NCBI GenBank assembly: GCA_947627345.1
Contig: CANQVS010000017.1
Location: 1 to 45,496, forward strand
DNA length: 45,496 nucleotides
DNA from: an uncultured Clostridia bacterium
GTDB taxonomy: Bacteria; Bacillota; Clostridia; Oscillospirales; Acutalibacteraceae
Direction: 5' to 3'
The notes under the pieces are model-generated. The model was given only the letters and a program-made list of their open reading frames with translations. It was not told the origin of the DNA and did not search any database. Below, piece by piece: positions 23,790-33,334 of the stretch; positions within the stretch are counted from its first letter, which is position 1; every line of letters begins with the position of its first letter. Made by a program: the position numbers and the translations under genes.

Positions 23790-23866
23790 GTCTTCGTAGC
23801 TCAGCAGGATAGAGCGTTCGCCTCCTAAGCGAAAGGCCGTGGGTTCGAATCCCGCCGAGGACGCCA
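23790..23866 (+). tRNA. tRNA-Arg (anticodon CCU)
   Basis: The acceptor is GTCTTCG/CGAGGAC, the D-arm is GCTCAGCAGGATAGAGC, the anticodon stem-loop is TTCGC-CTCCTAA-GCGAA (anticodon CCT), and the T-arm is GTGGGTTCGAATCCCGC. CCA is encoded. It reads AGG. Confidence 0.96.
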
Positions 23867-23869
23867 TTG

Positions 23870-23907
23870 AAAGCCGATTTTGATTTTTCATCATATCGGC
23901 TTTTTTA
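23870..23907 (+). terminator. Terminator of tRNA-Arg
   Basis: The stem AAAGCCGA (23870-23877) with TCGGCTTT (23896-23903) is followed by a T-run. Confidence 0.88.
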
Positions 23908-23967
23908 TTTGAGATTTTTTATATCTAAATTTTAACACAATTACATATAAATGAGTAGATAACTTTA

Positions 23968-23996
23968 TAGACAAACATTTTCGGTTATGATATAAT
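23968..23996 (+). promoter_or_regulatory. Promoter of the feo operon
   Basis: TAGACA (23968-23973), 17 bases, TATAAT (23991-23996), about 30 bases upstream of the start codon. No convincing Fur- or DtxR-type operator was recognised. Confidence 0.6.
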
Positions 23997-24026
23997 TTCA
24001 GGTAGATTTAATTTAGGGAGCAGAGA

Positions 24027-26372
24027 ATGAAATTAAAGGAAATGGCGGTCGGCGAACACGCAAAGATTGAGAGCGTAGGCGGAAAAGGCGCTTTACGACA
24101 GCATTTACTCGATATGGGAGTTATTCCTGGCAGTGAGGTAACGCTTATTAAATATGCACCTATGGGCGACCCTATGGAAATAAGGATACACGATTATGAA
24201 CTGACACTGCGCCTCGAGGACGCGCAGAAAATTACTGTAAAGCATATTGATAAATTGGTTTCTGCAAATAAACCAGGTAAAGCGAAAAGAAAAACCGAGC
24301 ATTTGGGATTGGGAGAGGAAGGAAGATTTCACCAAAAAGGTGACGGCAATCCCCTGCCCGACAGCACTGAATTAAGCTTTGCGTTAGTAGGCAATCAGAA
24401 TAGCGGTAAAACAACTCTTTTTAATCAGCTTACAGGTTCAAATCAGAGAATAGGCAATTTCCCCGGCGTTACGGTTGACCGTAAGGACGGAGTTATAAAA
24501 GAATATCCGAACACGTTAGTTACGGATTTGCCCGGCATATACTCAATGTCGCCGTATTCAAGCGAGGAACTTGTATCGCGTAATTTTATCCTGGACGAAA
24601 AGCCAAAGGCGATAATCAACATAGTTGACGCTACCAATATTGAGCGCAACCTTTATCTTACAATGCAGCTTTTGGAGCTTGGCATTCCCGTTGTTGTCGC
24701 ACTGAATATGATGGATGAGCTGACAGGCAACGGCGGTTACATAGACGTAAACCTTATGGAGGAGCTTCTCGGTGTCCCCACGGTTCCCATTTCTGCCGCA
24801 AAAAACGAGGGAATTGACGAGCTTGTAAAGCACGCGGTTCATATTGCGCACTACCAGGAAATCCCTCTGAAACAGGATTTTTGCGATAACAGCTACCACG
24901 GCGGAGCCGTACACCGATGTCTGCACGCAGTCTGCCACCTTATTGAGGACCACGCTGAAAAAGCGAATATCCCCGCGCGTTTTGCCACCACGAAAATAGT
25001 CGAGGGCGACAGTCTTATTCTTGAAAAGCTTAACCTTGATAACAATGAAAAGGAAATGCTTGAACATATTATTGTTCAGATGGAAAACGAACGCGGTCTT
25101 GACCGAAGCGCCGCGGTTGCCGATATGCGTTTTTCTTTTATTAAAAAGGTTACTGATGCCTGCGTTATAAAAGCTAAAAAAAGCAAAGAATATATAAGAA
25201 GTCAGAAAATCGACAAAATTCTCACGGGAAAATACACGGCTATTCCCACATTTATATTAATTATGGCGTCTGTATTCTATCTTACTTTTAATGTTATAGG
25301 CGCATTTCTTCAGGATTTGCTGTCGCTCGGAATTGACAGCGTAACAGGCTTGCTTGATAACGCGCTTACAAGCTGGAATGTAAATGAAGTCATACACGGA
25401 CTTATAATAGAAGGAATATGCGAGGGCGTCGGGAGCGTGCTCAGCTTTCTTCCTGTTATAGTAACTCTGTTTTTCTTTTTATCAATTCTTGAAGACAGCG
25501 GTTATACCGCAAGAATTGCTTTTTTTATGGATAAGCTGATACGCAAAATCGGACTTTCGGGAAGAAGTATTGTTCCTATGCTGATAGGCTTCGGCTGTAC
25601 CGTTCCCGCAGTTATGTCAACGAGGACTCTTCCCAGCGAACGCGACAGAAAAATGACCATATTTCTCACGCCGTTTATGAGTTGTACGGCAAAGCTTCCG
25701 ATTTACGCTTTCTTTGTCAGCGCTTTCTTTCCCAAACACGGCGGACTTATAATGACAGGTTTATATCTGCTCGGGATAGCCGTGGGTATACTTGTAGCGT
25801 TACTATTCAGACATACACTTTTTAAAGGCGAGGCAGTTCCCTTTGTTATGGAGCTACCGAACTACCGTATGCCGAGGCCCCGCAATGTAGGACAGCTTTT
25901 ATGGGAAAAAGCAAAGGATTTTCTACAGCGAGCTTTTACCATTATTTTAATAGCTACAATAGTAGTGTGGTTTTTACAAAGCTTTGACATACATTTCAAT
26001 CTTGTATCAAATCCCGAAAACAGTATACTTGCACAAATTGCGGGATTATTAGCTCCGATTTTCGCTCCAATCGGACTTGGCGATTGGAGAATATGCACAT
26101 CGCTCATCAGCGGATTTATGGCAAAGGAGAGCGTTGTTTCCGTGCTGAATGTGCTGTACGGCTCGGGCGGAGTAACTCAAATGATGAGCACCCTGTCAGC
26201 CGCGTGCCTGCTCGTTTTCAGCCTTTTATACACACCGTGCGTAGCGGCAATTGCCTCTATAAGGCGGGAACTCGGCAGAAAAATTGCACTCGGCGTTGTT
26301 GTATGGCAATGTTTTGTTGCCTGGTTTGTTGCATTATTTATGCACATCATCGGAATACTTATGGGGTTATAA
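24027..26372 (+). CDS. feoB: Ferrous iron transporter, FeoA-FeoB fusion
   Basis: A 781-residue inner-membrane ferrous iron transporter. Residues 1-75 are an SH3-like FeoA domain (KLKEMAVGEHAKIESVGG, LLDMGVIPGSEV) fused in frame to FeoB. The G domain has G122-NQNSGKTT130, the switch LPGIYSMSPYSSEE, and the base-specifying ALNMMDE. The membrane part carries two Gate/core motifs around LIGFGCTVPAVMSTRT and FMAKESVVSVLNVLYG. The fusion guarantees a 1:1 FeoA-FeoB ratio and is seen in several Clostridia. The ATG has AGGGAG upstream. The next gene, two bases after the stop, is the usual Cys-rich partner. Confidence 0.96.
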   Translation: MKLKEMAVGEHAKIESVGGKGALRQHLLDMGVIPGSEVTLIKYAPMGDPMEIRIHDYELTLRLEDAQKITVKHIDKLVSANKPGKAKRKTEHLGLGEEGRFHQKGDGNPLPDSTELSFALVGNQNSGKTTLFNQLTGSNQRIGNFPGVTVDRKDGVIKEYPNTLVTDLPGIYSMSPYSSEELVSRNFILDEKPKAIINIVDATNIERNLYLTMQLLELGIPVVVALNMMDELTGNGGYIDVNLMEELLGVPTVPISAAKNEGIDELVKHAVHIAHYQEIPLKQDFCDNSYHGGAVHRCLHAVCHLIEDHAEKANIPARFATTKIVEGDSLILEKLNLDNNEKEMLEHIIVQMENERGLDRSAAVADMRFSFIKKVTDACVIKAKKSKEYIRSQKIDKILTGKYTAIPTFILIMASVFYLTFNVIGAFLQDLLSLGIDSVTGLLDNALTSWNVNEVIHGLIIEGICEGVGSVLSFLPVIVTLFFFLSILEDSGYTARIAFFMDKLIRKIGLSGRSIVPMLIGFGCTVPAVMSTRTLPSERDRKMTIFLTPFMSCTAKLPIYAFFVSAFFPKHGGLIMTGLYLLGIAVGILVALLFRHTLFKGEAVPFVMELPNYRMPRPRNVGQLLWEKAKDFLQRAFTIILIATIVVWFLQSFDIHFNLVSNPENSILAQIAGLLAPIFAPIGLGDWRICTSLISGFMAKESVVSVLNVLYGSGGVTQMMSTLSAACLLVFSLLYTPCVAAIASIRRELGRKIALGVVVWQCFVAWFVALFMHIIGILMGL

Positions 26373-26373
26373 T

Positions 26374-26538
26374 ATGAACTTTGCTGATATATTAATAATA
26401 ATCGCAATCGCCATTGTCGTCTTTCTTGCAATAAGGAAAATAATTAAAAACCGCACAAACGGCAAAAACTGCTGCGGTGAGTGCTTTAACTGTCCAAAGA
26501 ACTGCGAAAATACAAAAACAAACGATAAATCCTTATAA
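26374..26538 (+). CDS. FeoB-associated Cys-rich membrane protein
   Basis: A 54-residue protein with one N-terminal span (residues 4-22), a basic stretch and a Cys cluster NCCGECFNCPKNC. It is the small Cys-rich partner commonly encoded directly after clostridial feoB, thought to handle iron or redox at the transporter exit, although its role is not settled. Start ATG 26374 follows the feoB stop by one base and lies in another frame; an open frame extending upstream to 26284 is out-of-frame feoB sequence. Confidence 0.88.
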   Translation: MNFADILIIIAIAIVVFLAIRKIIKNRTNGKNCCGECFNCPKNCENTKTNDKSL

Positions 26539-26565
26539 TATTACAAATAATAATATACAAATAAC

Positions 26566-26611
26566 AAAGCCGATAAGTTTTGTAAACGTCAAAACTTATC
26601 GGCCTTTTTTT
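26566..26611. terminator. Terminator between feo operon and the converging FNT gene
   Basis: A perfect 14-bp stem, GCCGATAAGTTTTG (26569-26582) with CAAAACTTATCGGC (26590-26603), has eight T on the plus side. It may also end the converging minus-strand gene less efficiently. Confidence 0.93.
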
Positions 26612-27233
26612 AAATATTAGCACTTTTCTCTTTCTTTTTTTGCATATTGTTCGCAAATTTAAGCGAGGCGGGAATAAGAAGTCCTCCCACACCGTTGCCT
26701 ATTATTACTATCAGCAAAAATACAAGAGATTCAAAAGAAAAGGCGCGCGCGTTTACTATGTAGAATGTATCGGCAATTGAATGTTCAAATCCGCAGAGTA
26801 TAAACGCAGGGATACAGAAAATTATACCGAAGTATGTGTTTTTCCGTTTATAAATTTCTACACATATGTAAATCAGTATTCCGCAAAATACAGCGTCTGT
26901 AAATACATTAATCGGGTCTTTCTCAAGTTTTGCCAAAACGATTTTTTCCACTTCTCCTATAGGAGATTTGACAATTCCCGCGATAAAACAGCCTACGGCA
27001 TTTCCCACAATAGAAAACAGCGTGTATAGGAAAAACTTCCTGTCATTATCAAAAACATATCCGATACGCCCTGTATAAAGGCTTAAACCGAAAGAAACAA
27101 TCGCCATCAGTCCGACAGAAAATAACACGGCTCCGACGTATTTGTTTTCAACCGAAAGATATATTATTCCCCCGATTGAAATAGCGATACCCGCCAAAAT
27201 TGATTTTATACTTTCTTCTACAAATTTCATCAT
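26610..27233 (-). CDS. Formate/nitrite transporter-family channel
   Basis: A 207-residue membrane protein with six predicted spans. FNT hallmarks are the re-entrant IGNGVGGLLIPASL near the C-terminus, SIVGNAVGCFIAG in the first half, and CGFEHSIADTFYI, the signature around the central histidine that gates anion passage. It is somewhat shorter than typical FocA (about 260-280 residues), in the range of small clostridial FNT members that carry formate, nitrite or hydrosulfide. No metabolic neighbour fixes the anion; the adjacent sulfhydrylase gene makes sulfide (HSC-type) thinkable. Starts at ATG 27233 or 27230, behind GGGGTG. Confidence 0.85.
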   Translation of the reverse strand: MMKFVEESIKSILAGIAISIGGIIYLSVENKYVGAVLFSVGLMAIVSFGLSLYTGRIGYVFDNDRKFFLYTLFSIVGNAVGCFIAGIVKSPIGEVEKIVLAKLEKDPINVFTDAVFCGILIYICVEIYKRKNTYFGIIFCIPAFILCGFEHSIADTFYIVNARAFSFESLVFLLIVIIGNGVGGLLIPASLKFANNMQKKKEKSANI

Positions 27234-27273
27234 TTTTCACCCCTGTTTTTTAATTGTAACATAAAAGAAACAG

Positions 27274-27312
27274 GAAGTAAAGAAAACGGCAGGGCTTTTA
27301 AGCCTTGCCGTT
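27274..27312 (-). terminator. Terminator of the sulfhydrylase gene
   Basis: AACGGCAGGGCTT (27285-27297) pairs with AAGCCTTGCCGTT (27300-27312) with one mismatch; a T-rich stretch follows on the minus strand. Confidence 0.8.
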
Positions 27313-27319
27313 ATATTTA

Positions 27320-28600
27320 TTATATTGCATTAAGAGCGTTTTCTATGTCGGATATAATATCCTCAACGTCCTCTATCCCTACGCTTAAACGCATCATATC
27401 AGGCGCAACTCCGCCCGCTCTGAGTTCCTCATCGGTCATCTGGCGGTGGGTAGAGCTTGCGGGGTGGAGTATGCTTGTTCTCGCGTCCGCAACGTGAGTG
27501 ACAATCGCGCAAAGTTTTAAATGTTTCATAAATTCTTCCGCGGCTTTTCTTCCGCCCTTTACTCCGAACGACAAAACTCCGCAGGAGCCGTTCGGAAGAT
27601 ATTTTTTACCAAGCTCATAGTATTTATCCCCCTCAAGTCCGCAATACTGAACCCACGCGACCTTTTCGTGAGAGTTTAAAAACTCGGCAACTTTCTGTGC
27701 GTTTGAACAATGCTTAGGCATACGGACGTGGAGAGATTCTATTCCTAAATTCAAAAGAAAAGAGTTAAATGGAGAAGGTATACTTCCGAAATCGCGCATA
27801 AGCTGGGCAACGCATTTGTTGATATAAGCGCCCTCTATACCGAATTTTTCGGCATAAACGATACCGTGATAGCTTTCATCGGGAGTTGTAAGCCCGGGGA
27901 ATTTATCGGAATGTTCAAGCCAATTGAATTTACCGCTGTCTACAATCGCTCCGCCTACGGAGGTTGCGTGTCCGTCAAGATATTTTGTGGTTGAGTGAGT
28001 TACAATATCCGCTCCCCATTCTATCGGACGGCAGTTAACAGGAGTTGCAAAAGTATTATCAACAATAAGCGGTATTCCATTTTTGTGAGCTACTTTCGCG
28101 TACATCTCAATATCAAGCACATCAAGCGCGGGGTTTGCGATAGTTTCTCCGAAAATCGCCTTGGTATTCGGTCTTACGGCGTTCTCAAGCTCCTCTTCAC
28201 TGCAATCTGGGCTTACAAACGTAAAATCAATTCCCATACGTTTCATTGTAACAGAGAACAGATTATACGTTCCTCCGTAAATCGCCGCGCTTGAAACGAT
28301 ATGGTCGCCGGCGGAGGCTATATTAAACACAGCGAAAAAGTTTGCCGCCTGTCCTGACGACAAAAGCATAGCAGCCGAGCCTTTCTCAAGCTCACAGATT
28401 TTCTTTGCAACGCAGTCTGAAGTCGGGTTAGAAAGACGCGTATAAAAATATCCGCTTTCTTCCAAATCGAAAAGCTTTCCCATAGCCTCGCTTGTATCGT
28501 ATTTAAATGTTGTACTCTGAATAATAGGTAAAATCCTCGGCTCTCCCGTCTTTGGAGTATAGCCTGCCTGTACGCACTTTGTACCCTCTTTATAATTCAT
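27320..28600 (-). CDS. metY: O-acetylhomoserine sulfhydrylase / Cys-Met metabolism PLP enzyme
   Basis: A 426-residue PLP enzyme of the cystathionine-gamma-synthase family. It would make homocysteine from O-acetylhomoserine and sulfide in the cytosol. Visible are PIIQSTTFKYDT, the phosphate-binding SSGQAANFFAVFN, IVDNTFATP, the PLP lysine in THSTTKYLDGHATSVGG, and a C-terminal RTSILHPASSTHRQM motif. The start is ATG 28600 (MNYKEGTKCV) with AAAGGAG upstream; the frame's extension to 28657 contains the promoter. Its own promoter and terminator make it monocistronic. Methionine gamma-lyase belongs to the same superfamily and is a less likely alternative. Confidence 0.92.
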   Translation of the reverse strand: MNYKEGTKCVQAGYTPKTGEPRILPIIQSTTFKYDTSEAMGKLFDLEESGYFYTRLSNPTSDCVAKKICELEKGSAAMLLSSGQAANFFAVFNIASAGDHIVSSAAIYGGTYNLFSVTMKRMGIDFTFVSPDCSEEELENAVRPNTKAIFGETIANPALDVLDIEMYAKVAHKNGIPLIVDNTFATPVNCRPIEWGADIVTHSTTKYLDGHATSVGGAIVDSGKFNWLEHSDKFPGLTTPDESYHGIVYAEKFGIEGAYINKCVAQLMRDFGSIPSPFNSFLLNLGIESLHVRMPKHCSNAQKVAEFLNSHEKVAWVQYCGLEGDKYYELGKKYLPNGSCGVLSFGVKGGRKAAEEFMKHLKLCAIVTHVADARTSILHPASSTHRQMTDEELRAGGVAPDMMRLSVGIEDVEDIISDIENALNAI

Positions 28601-28628
28601 TTTAAAACTCCTTTCACTAAATGAAAAT

Positions 28629-28657
28629 ATTATATCACAAAACAAACTGAGGTACAA
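28629..28657 (-). promoter_or_regulatory. Promoter of metY
   Basis: TTGTAC (28657-28652), 17 bases, TATAAT (28634-28629) on the minus strand; the leader is too short for a SAM riboswitch. Confidence 0.7.
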
Positions 28658-28761
28658 TACAAATATCTGAAATATAAAATATTAACTTAAAACACTAAAG
28701 CGCAGGTGCGTTAAAACACCTGCGCCTTCAAGCATTTTAAAATTCACTTTATAAAGCAAAT

Positions 28762-31700
28762 TTATTTTACCTTTACTTTAATCTTAAACGCTACTCCGTT
28801 TACTTTTAATGTGATTTTAGCCTTACCCTTTTTTATGCCCTTAATTTTAACGGTTTTTGCGGAAGCTTTTGAGGTTATTTTCGCAACCTTTTTGTTAGAG
28901 GTTTTATAAACATTATTAACGGAGGGAGCCTTTCCGCTGACTGTAATTTTAAGGCTTTTGTTTTTCTTAACGGAATACTGCTTAGACTTTGAAAACTTTT
29001 TGCCGTTAACTTTAATTTTCGGAGCGGATGTTACGGTTACCTTACAGCTTAATTTCTTTCCGTTTTCAAGCTTTGCGGTAACTGTTGTATTTCCTTTATT
29101 AAGCGCCGTGATTTTTCCTTTATTTACGGTTGCAACCGATTTTTTGGAACTGCTCCAATCGGTTACTGTTTCGCCTGTAACAGTAAGCTTTTTCACACCG
29201 CCCGCTTTAAGGGAAACCGATGTTGCCGACAGCTTTGGCGAAACGGGTTCGGGGTCGGGTACGGGCTGAGGTTCAACAGGCCGGTAATGAGAAACATTGT
29301 CGAGTTCAATCAAATATGTATTAACAGTTTGAGTTTCTTGTGAGGACGTATTATTGAAAAAACTATCGCTGTTAAACATATTGTATTCCTCGCTTGGCTC
29401 ATCTGTCTTGATTTCAATTACATTAAATCCGACAAACGCGCCCGAAACTGTTGTACCGACAAGCATTGCGTCATCGAGGTTTTTCCTATAGCAGTACTCG
29501 CTCTCAATTATTTTATCGTTTTCGGCATCGTAAGTAAATGTATCTCCTAAACCTGAAACAAATGCGCCGTTGCAGAACACACCGTCCTTATCAATTCCGA
29601 CATTTCCCTCAAAGACATTTACAGATTGGTCTGATAAAATTTTATGATTATAAAAATCAGTACTGTCAAGCTTTAATGAAGATGTTTTCCATTTGGAGCC
29701 GTCAAACACAATTGCCGGAGGCATTTCTCCGCTTTCTTCCGCCCCGTACATTCCAATAAGCTTATTATTGTACTGAATAAAGCTTGTATAGGCTCTATTC
29801 TGCGGAAGATTATATTCCGTTTTTTCAAAAGTATTATCGGTAAAATTAAATTTATAAACGCTGTCTGTAAAGGTCAGCTCCTTAACATCCAAACCTCCCA
29901 TAAGATATAAATTATCATTTAACAAAGCTAAAGTTGAGCCCTCAAAACACTCGTCAGGTATTTCACAAAGCTTTTCCGTATGTTCTCTGTTAATGTCATA
30001 ATATCCGAATACCGTATCATAACCGATAATAAATTTATTATTATATGATATATAATTTACCGCAGTAAAATAAATTTTGGATTTATAGTAAACAGCGCTC
30101 TGAATGACATAATTTTCAGAGTTAAAAATGGATTTTAAATCAATTTCATACATTTCATCTGTAAAGCTGTAGCTTTGTTTCGGAGAATTTGTATTTAAAA
30201 CGCCGATTTTTCCATTAAACGTATCAACAAAATAAGCCTTGTTTCCTGCAGGTACCATCATAGCCGTACTTGTATCTTCGGGACTTCCGCTTACCTTTGT
30301 CGTTTTTTCCACGGGCTTTTTATTTACAAGTAAAACTTCCAACTCATCAATGCCGTAGGCGTTTTCAACCTTTATTTTAACATTATATGTACTGTATCCG
30401 TTATCTTTAATAACAAGCTTTTCGGAATTTTTACTTATAATATCAGCTTTTTTGCCGTCCACATAAACTGAACCGACATCATCAAACACACCTGTAATTT
30501 CAACATTGCCGTCAGTATTATATTCGGCATTGACAATCATCGGCGGAAGCTTGTCAATATTATCAAGCGATAAAGTTTTTCCGCTTTTAACTTTACCTTC
30601 GAGAGAGGTGATTGAACGCCCTGAATTTTTTATAATATTTATTACCTTTAAGATTGAGGCGTCGGGATAAGCGTTTTCAACAAGCGCTACCGCTCCCGTA
30701 ACATAAGGACAGGCCATTGACGTACCTGAATAGAAATTATACTTGCCGAAATCGTCAGGAGATACATTCTGACTGCTTATTGCAAGGTCGTCAATAATAA
30801 AATCCTCTGAAGCGGAAATAACAAAAACAAGCTTTCTGTCCTTAGATTTATCATAAGAGCTAAACGAGGTATCAATTTCATAGGTTTCGTGCGACCAGTA
30901 ATTTCCGCCCTGTAAATGAAAGCTGTTATATTCAAATTCGGGTATATTCACCTTGGTTGAAATGTCGCAGTCAGCAGGAACATCAAAAACAAATCCCTCC
31001 GTTTCACTCGGGCTTGAGCACATAAAGCTGATGTTGTAATCCTTATTTTCATCCTCAAGAGTAAAAGGAATTTCAAATGCGTAATTCGTTGATTCGTACT
31101 CATTTTGTTCTTCTGTACTGAAGCTAAGACCTTTTCCGGACAAGCCGAAAAATTTATCTGACTTCTCAAATTTCAGGGTTTGTGAAAGATCAGGCATTGC
31201 GTCTATATTTGTTAAAATATTCGGATATCCAAAATCGGATTCTTTAAACTCTCCGTCAAAATTCTGATAATAAGCGCAAAGTTTCTCTCTATCACTCAAA
31301 GAATAAACAGACGGATTAAAGCAGTTGTATGAAACGGTGGACAAAATATCCGCACCCGGAGCGGCGACGTCCACATATTTATCACCGTAATTTGAGAAAT
31401 CCGCGCAATCGTCGTTTTCATTACTTGCGCCTACAGTTATACAATAAGGACTGTCACTGCATGCGGGAAGAATAATACCATTTTCCTGATAAAATCCCGA
31501 ATCGGGGTCGTTTTGTTCATTTAAATCAGTACTCTCATTTCCCGCCGCGACACAGGTAATAACGCCCTTTGAGCCGAAATAATTAAACATCTCGTCCAAA
31601 AACGCTTTTGATTCTTCGTCGCCGTATCCGCCGAACGAACAGTTAATAGCGCTGATTTTTGTACCGAGTTCCAATGCTCTTTCAACATATTCAAAGCAAG

Positions 31701-32499
31701 CCATTTCCGAATCAAAAGGACCGTTACCGTCACAGTCAAGCATTTTTAGCGCCATAATTTTAACATTGCTTTTATTAATACCGCTGATACCTGTTTTATT
31801 ATCGGATTTCCCCGCGATAATTCCCGCGACGTGCGAGCCGTGGCCGTTGTCGTCTAAGGGAGTTCCGTCCTCTATCATTCCGGTGAAATCCGCTCCGAAT
31901 TTTCCGACAAGCTTGTTGCCGTAAGGATTTTTCCAAAGAACATCCTTAAATTCCTCGCTGTTATAATCAACGCCGGAATCTATAATCGCAACAACCTTTT
32001 CGTCCTTTGATTCTGACGCCTTTGTCCAAAGCGCATCCGCATTTACATCCATGCCCTTTGTTCCGTTTTGTTGTCCTTTATTATCGAGCGCCCACTGATA
32101 ATCACTGTATTCATCGTCAGTTATTGAAGCGGCTTTCATAATAAAATTCGGAAAAGCATATTTAATTTTGCTGTCTTTTTTTAAAGAAGACACCATCTGC
32201 TTAGTCGAAAGAGTTGACGATTTAAGTACGGCTACTCTTATGTCACCCGACTTTTTATTAAAGGAATAGGTATCCTTAATCTTTACTCCCTTTCCGTAAA
32301 CCAAGGCCGCTTTTTGTTGTTTAGTATAGTTAGAATTTGCGCTGTTCTTTAAAACAACGACAGCCTCTCCCTCAACATAACGGGCATTTGTATTAATATC
32401 TTCAACCGCTGTAACCATAGCGGGAACAACAGCCACGGACGCGGTTATGAGTCCTGATATTAAAAATGCCGTAAACTTTTTAAGTAACCTTTTCATCAT
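28762..32499 (-). CDS. Large secreted subtilisin-family protease with Ig-like C-terminus
   Basis: A 1245-residue exported protein. A signal peptide (1-31) and inhibitor-I9-like propeptide (about 40-125) precede an S8 catalytic domain with triad D174 (IIDSGVD), H220 (NGHGSHVAG) and S594 (SGTSMACP). A roughly 200-residue jelly-roll-like insert sits between His and Ser (residues 400-580). Then come an Ig-like segment, a region with kelch-like repeats (YKSKIYFTAVN, NDNLYLMGGL, YNNKLIGMYG), a Big2 domain (about 1075-1160) and a lysine-rich Ig-like end with VNGVAFKIKVKVK. There is no LPxTG or membrane anchor, so the basic C-terminal module may hold it to the wall. It has its own promoter. It lies next to the pilus operon, but a role in pilus processing is only a possibility. 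Confidence 0.92.
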   Translation of the reverse strand: MMKRLLKKFTAFLISGLITASVAVVPAMVTAVEDINTNARYVEGEAVVVLKNSANSNYTKQQKAALVYGKGVKIKDTYSFNKKSGDIRVAVLKSSTLSTKQMVSSLKKDSKIKYAFPNFIMKAASITDDEYSDYQWALDNKGQQNGTKGMDVNADALWTKASESKDEKVVAIIDSGVDYNSEEFKDVLWKNPYGNKLVGKFGADFTGMIEDGTPLDDNGHGSHVAGIIAGKSDNKTGISGINKSNVKIMALKMLDCDGNGPFDSEMACFEYVERALELGTKISAINCSFGGYGDEESKAFLDEMFNYFGSKGVITCVAAGNESTDLNEQNDPDSGFYQENGIILPACSDSPYCITVGASNENDDCADFSNYGDKYVDVAAPGADILSTVSYNCFNPSVYSLSDREKLCAYYQNFDGEFKESDFGYPNILTNIDAMPDLSQTLKFEKSDKFFGLSGKGLSFSTEEQNEYESTNYAFEIPFTLEDENKDYNISFMCSSPSETEGFVFDVPADCDISTKVNIPEFEYNSFHLQGGNYWSHETYEIDTSFSSYDKSKDRKLVFVISASEDFIIDDLAISSQNVSPDDFGKYNFYSGTSMACPYVTGAVALVENAYPDASILKVINIIKNSGRSITSLEGKVKSGKTLSLDNIDKLPPMIVNAEYNTDGNVEITGVFDDVGSVYVDGKKADIISKNSEKLVIKDNGYSTYNVKIKVENAYGIDELEVLLVNKKPVEKTTKVSGSPEDTSTAMMVPAGNKAYFVDTFNGKIGVLNTNSPKQSYSFTDEMYEIDLKSIFNSENYVIQSAVYYKSKIYFTAVNYISYNNKFIIGYDTVFGYYDINREHTEKLCEIPDECFEGSTLALLNDNLYLMGGLDVKELTFTDSVYKFNFTDNTFEKTEYNLPQNRAYTSFIQYNNKLIGMYGAEESGEMPPAIVFDGSKWKTSSLKLDSTDFYNHKILSDQSVNVFEGNVGIDKDGVFCNGAFVSGLGDTFTYDAENDKIIESEYCYRKNLDDAMLVGTTVSGAFVGFNVIEIKTDEPSEEYNMFNSDSFFNNTSSQETQTVNTYLIELDNVSHYRPVEPQPVPDPEPVSPKLSATSVSLKAGGVKKLTVTGETVTDWSSSKKSVATVNKGKITALNKGNTTVTAKLENGKKLSCKVTVTSAPKIKVNGKKFSKSKQYSVKKNKSLKITVSGKAPSVNNVYKTSNKKVAKITSKASAKTVKIKGIKKGKAKITLKVNGVAFKIKVKVK

Positions 32500-32528
32500 T
32501 TATCCTCCCGAGAGTAATTTTCAGTTTC

Positions 32529-32557
32529 ATTTTACCATTTTACCAAAATATTTTCAA
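32529..32557 (-). promoter_or_regulatory. Promoter of the subtilase gene
   Basis: TTGAAA (32557-32552), 17 bases, TAAAAT (32534-32529) on the minus strand. A perfect 8-bp inverted repeat, TGTCGTTT-N20-AAACGACA (32625-32660), lies upstream and could be an operator. Confidence 0.55.
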
Positions 32558-32664
32558 TCTAAATACCTTATAAATACAGAAAAAATTTGTTAATAGTAAA
32601 ACAATTCAAAAAACAGCTAAAATTTGTCGTTTAATTTTCTTTTGTTTTACCCAAACGACATAGA

Positions 32665-32719
32665 GCCGATAAAGAAACAGACACATAACATTAGTATAAA
32701 ACTAAAAGTTATATGTCTG
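32665..32719 (-). terminator. Terminator of the pilus operon
   Basis: Arms CAGACACATAAC (32678-32689) and GTTATATGTCTG (32708-32719) pair with one mismatch; TTTCTTTAT follows on the minus strand. Confidence 0.72.
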
Positions 32720-32734
32720 ATGCTTTTCATATGG

Positions 32735-33334
32735 TTATTTTTTACTGCACCTTACGGTAACTCTTGTCTGTCCGTCTACAGTACAGGTAAATAAAGTTAA
32801 ATCCCAAATTCCGCTCTCCATCTCCTCAACCGCGGTTTTGGAAAGCAATTCTATATTCTTTACAGTATATTTAAATTCGTTTCCGTCAACGTCAGTAAAT
32901 ATTACCGAGTCGCCCTGTCTCAGATTTTGAAGTCTGCCTAAATGTGAAGCGTAATTATGCCCGCAGATAATCATATTATTAAGATATGCCGAACCCTTAT
33001 ATCTGCACGGCGCCGTCCGCATATTAGGATAACTCCATTCCTCCATTACAGGAAGTTTTATGTCTAATACAGGCAAATCTACAGTTCCTATATATCTGTG
33101 TCCGTCTATCACAATGACGGGCATATCCATTTTTGGATTAAGAACGTAATCGGGAATTGCGTTGTCAGAATTTTTTTTAGGATTTTCCGCCTTCTCTATT
33201 TGTTTGAGTACATTTCCCGCGGTTTCTCCCGCTCTGCTGTTGTCCCAGATGTTAAAGCACGTTAAAAATACAGCTGAACCGACAAGAAATATACCTGCTG
33301 TTATTACAAAAAAACTTATTAAACGCTTACCCAT
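32735..33334 (-). CDS. Second sortase of the pilus operon (class unassigned)
   Basis: A 199-residue sortase with one N-terminal span (5-28) and an extracytoplasmic catalytic domain. The triad is H126 (CGHNYASH), C184 (LTLFTCTVDGQ) and R191. It lacks the C-terminal membrane span and the lid segment of class C pilin polymerases, so it probably attaches finished pili or one special subunit to the wall, as housekeeping or base-attaching sortases do. The class cannot be fixed by eye; it looks closer to A/D-type enzymes. It starts inside the end of the minor-pilin gene (8-bp overlap) and has almost no ribosome site, indicating translational coupling. Confidence 0.88.
   Translation of the reverse strand: MGKRLISFFVITAGIFLVGSAVFLTCFNIWDNSRAGETAGNVLKQIEKAENPKKNSDNAIPDYVLNPKMDMPVIVIDGHRYIGTVDLPVLDIKLPVMEEWSYPNMRTAPCRYKGSAYLNNMIICGHNYASHLGRLQNLRQGDSVIFTDVDGNEFKYTVKNIELLSKTAVEEMESGIWDLTLFTCTVDGQTRVTVRCSKK

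Noticed and set aside
23908..24026. Possible Fur/DtxR operator upstream of feoB
   Set aside because: No convincing 19-bp dyad was found around the promoter; AT-richness alone was not counted.
24558..25067. 169-codon minus-strand frame inside feoB
   Set aside because: It is antisense to the strongly conserved G domain of FeoB, has no ribosome site and resembles no known family.
28601..28761. Possible SAM riboswitch upstream of metY
   Set aside because: The promoter lies about 30 bases before the start codon, leaving no room for the aptamer, and no S-box motifs were seen.
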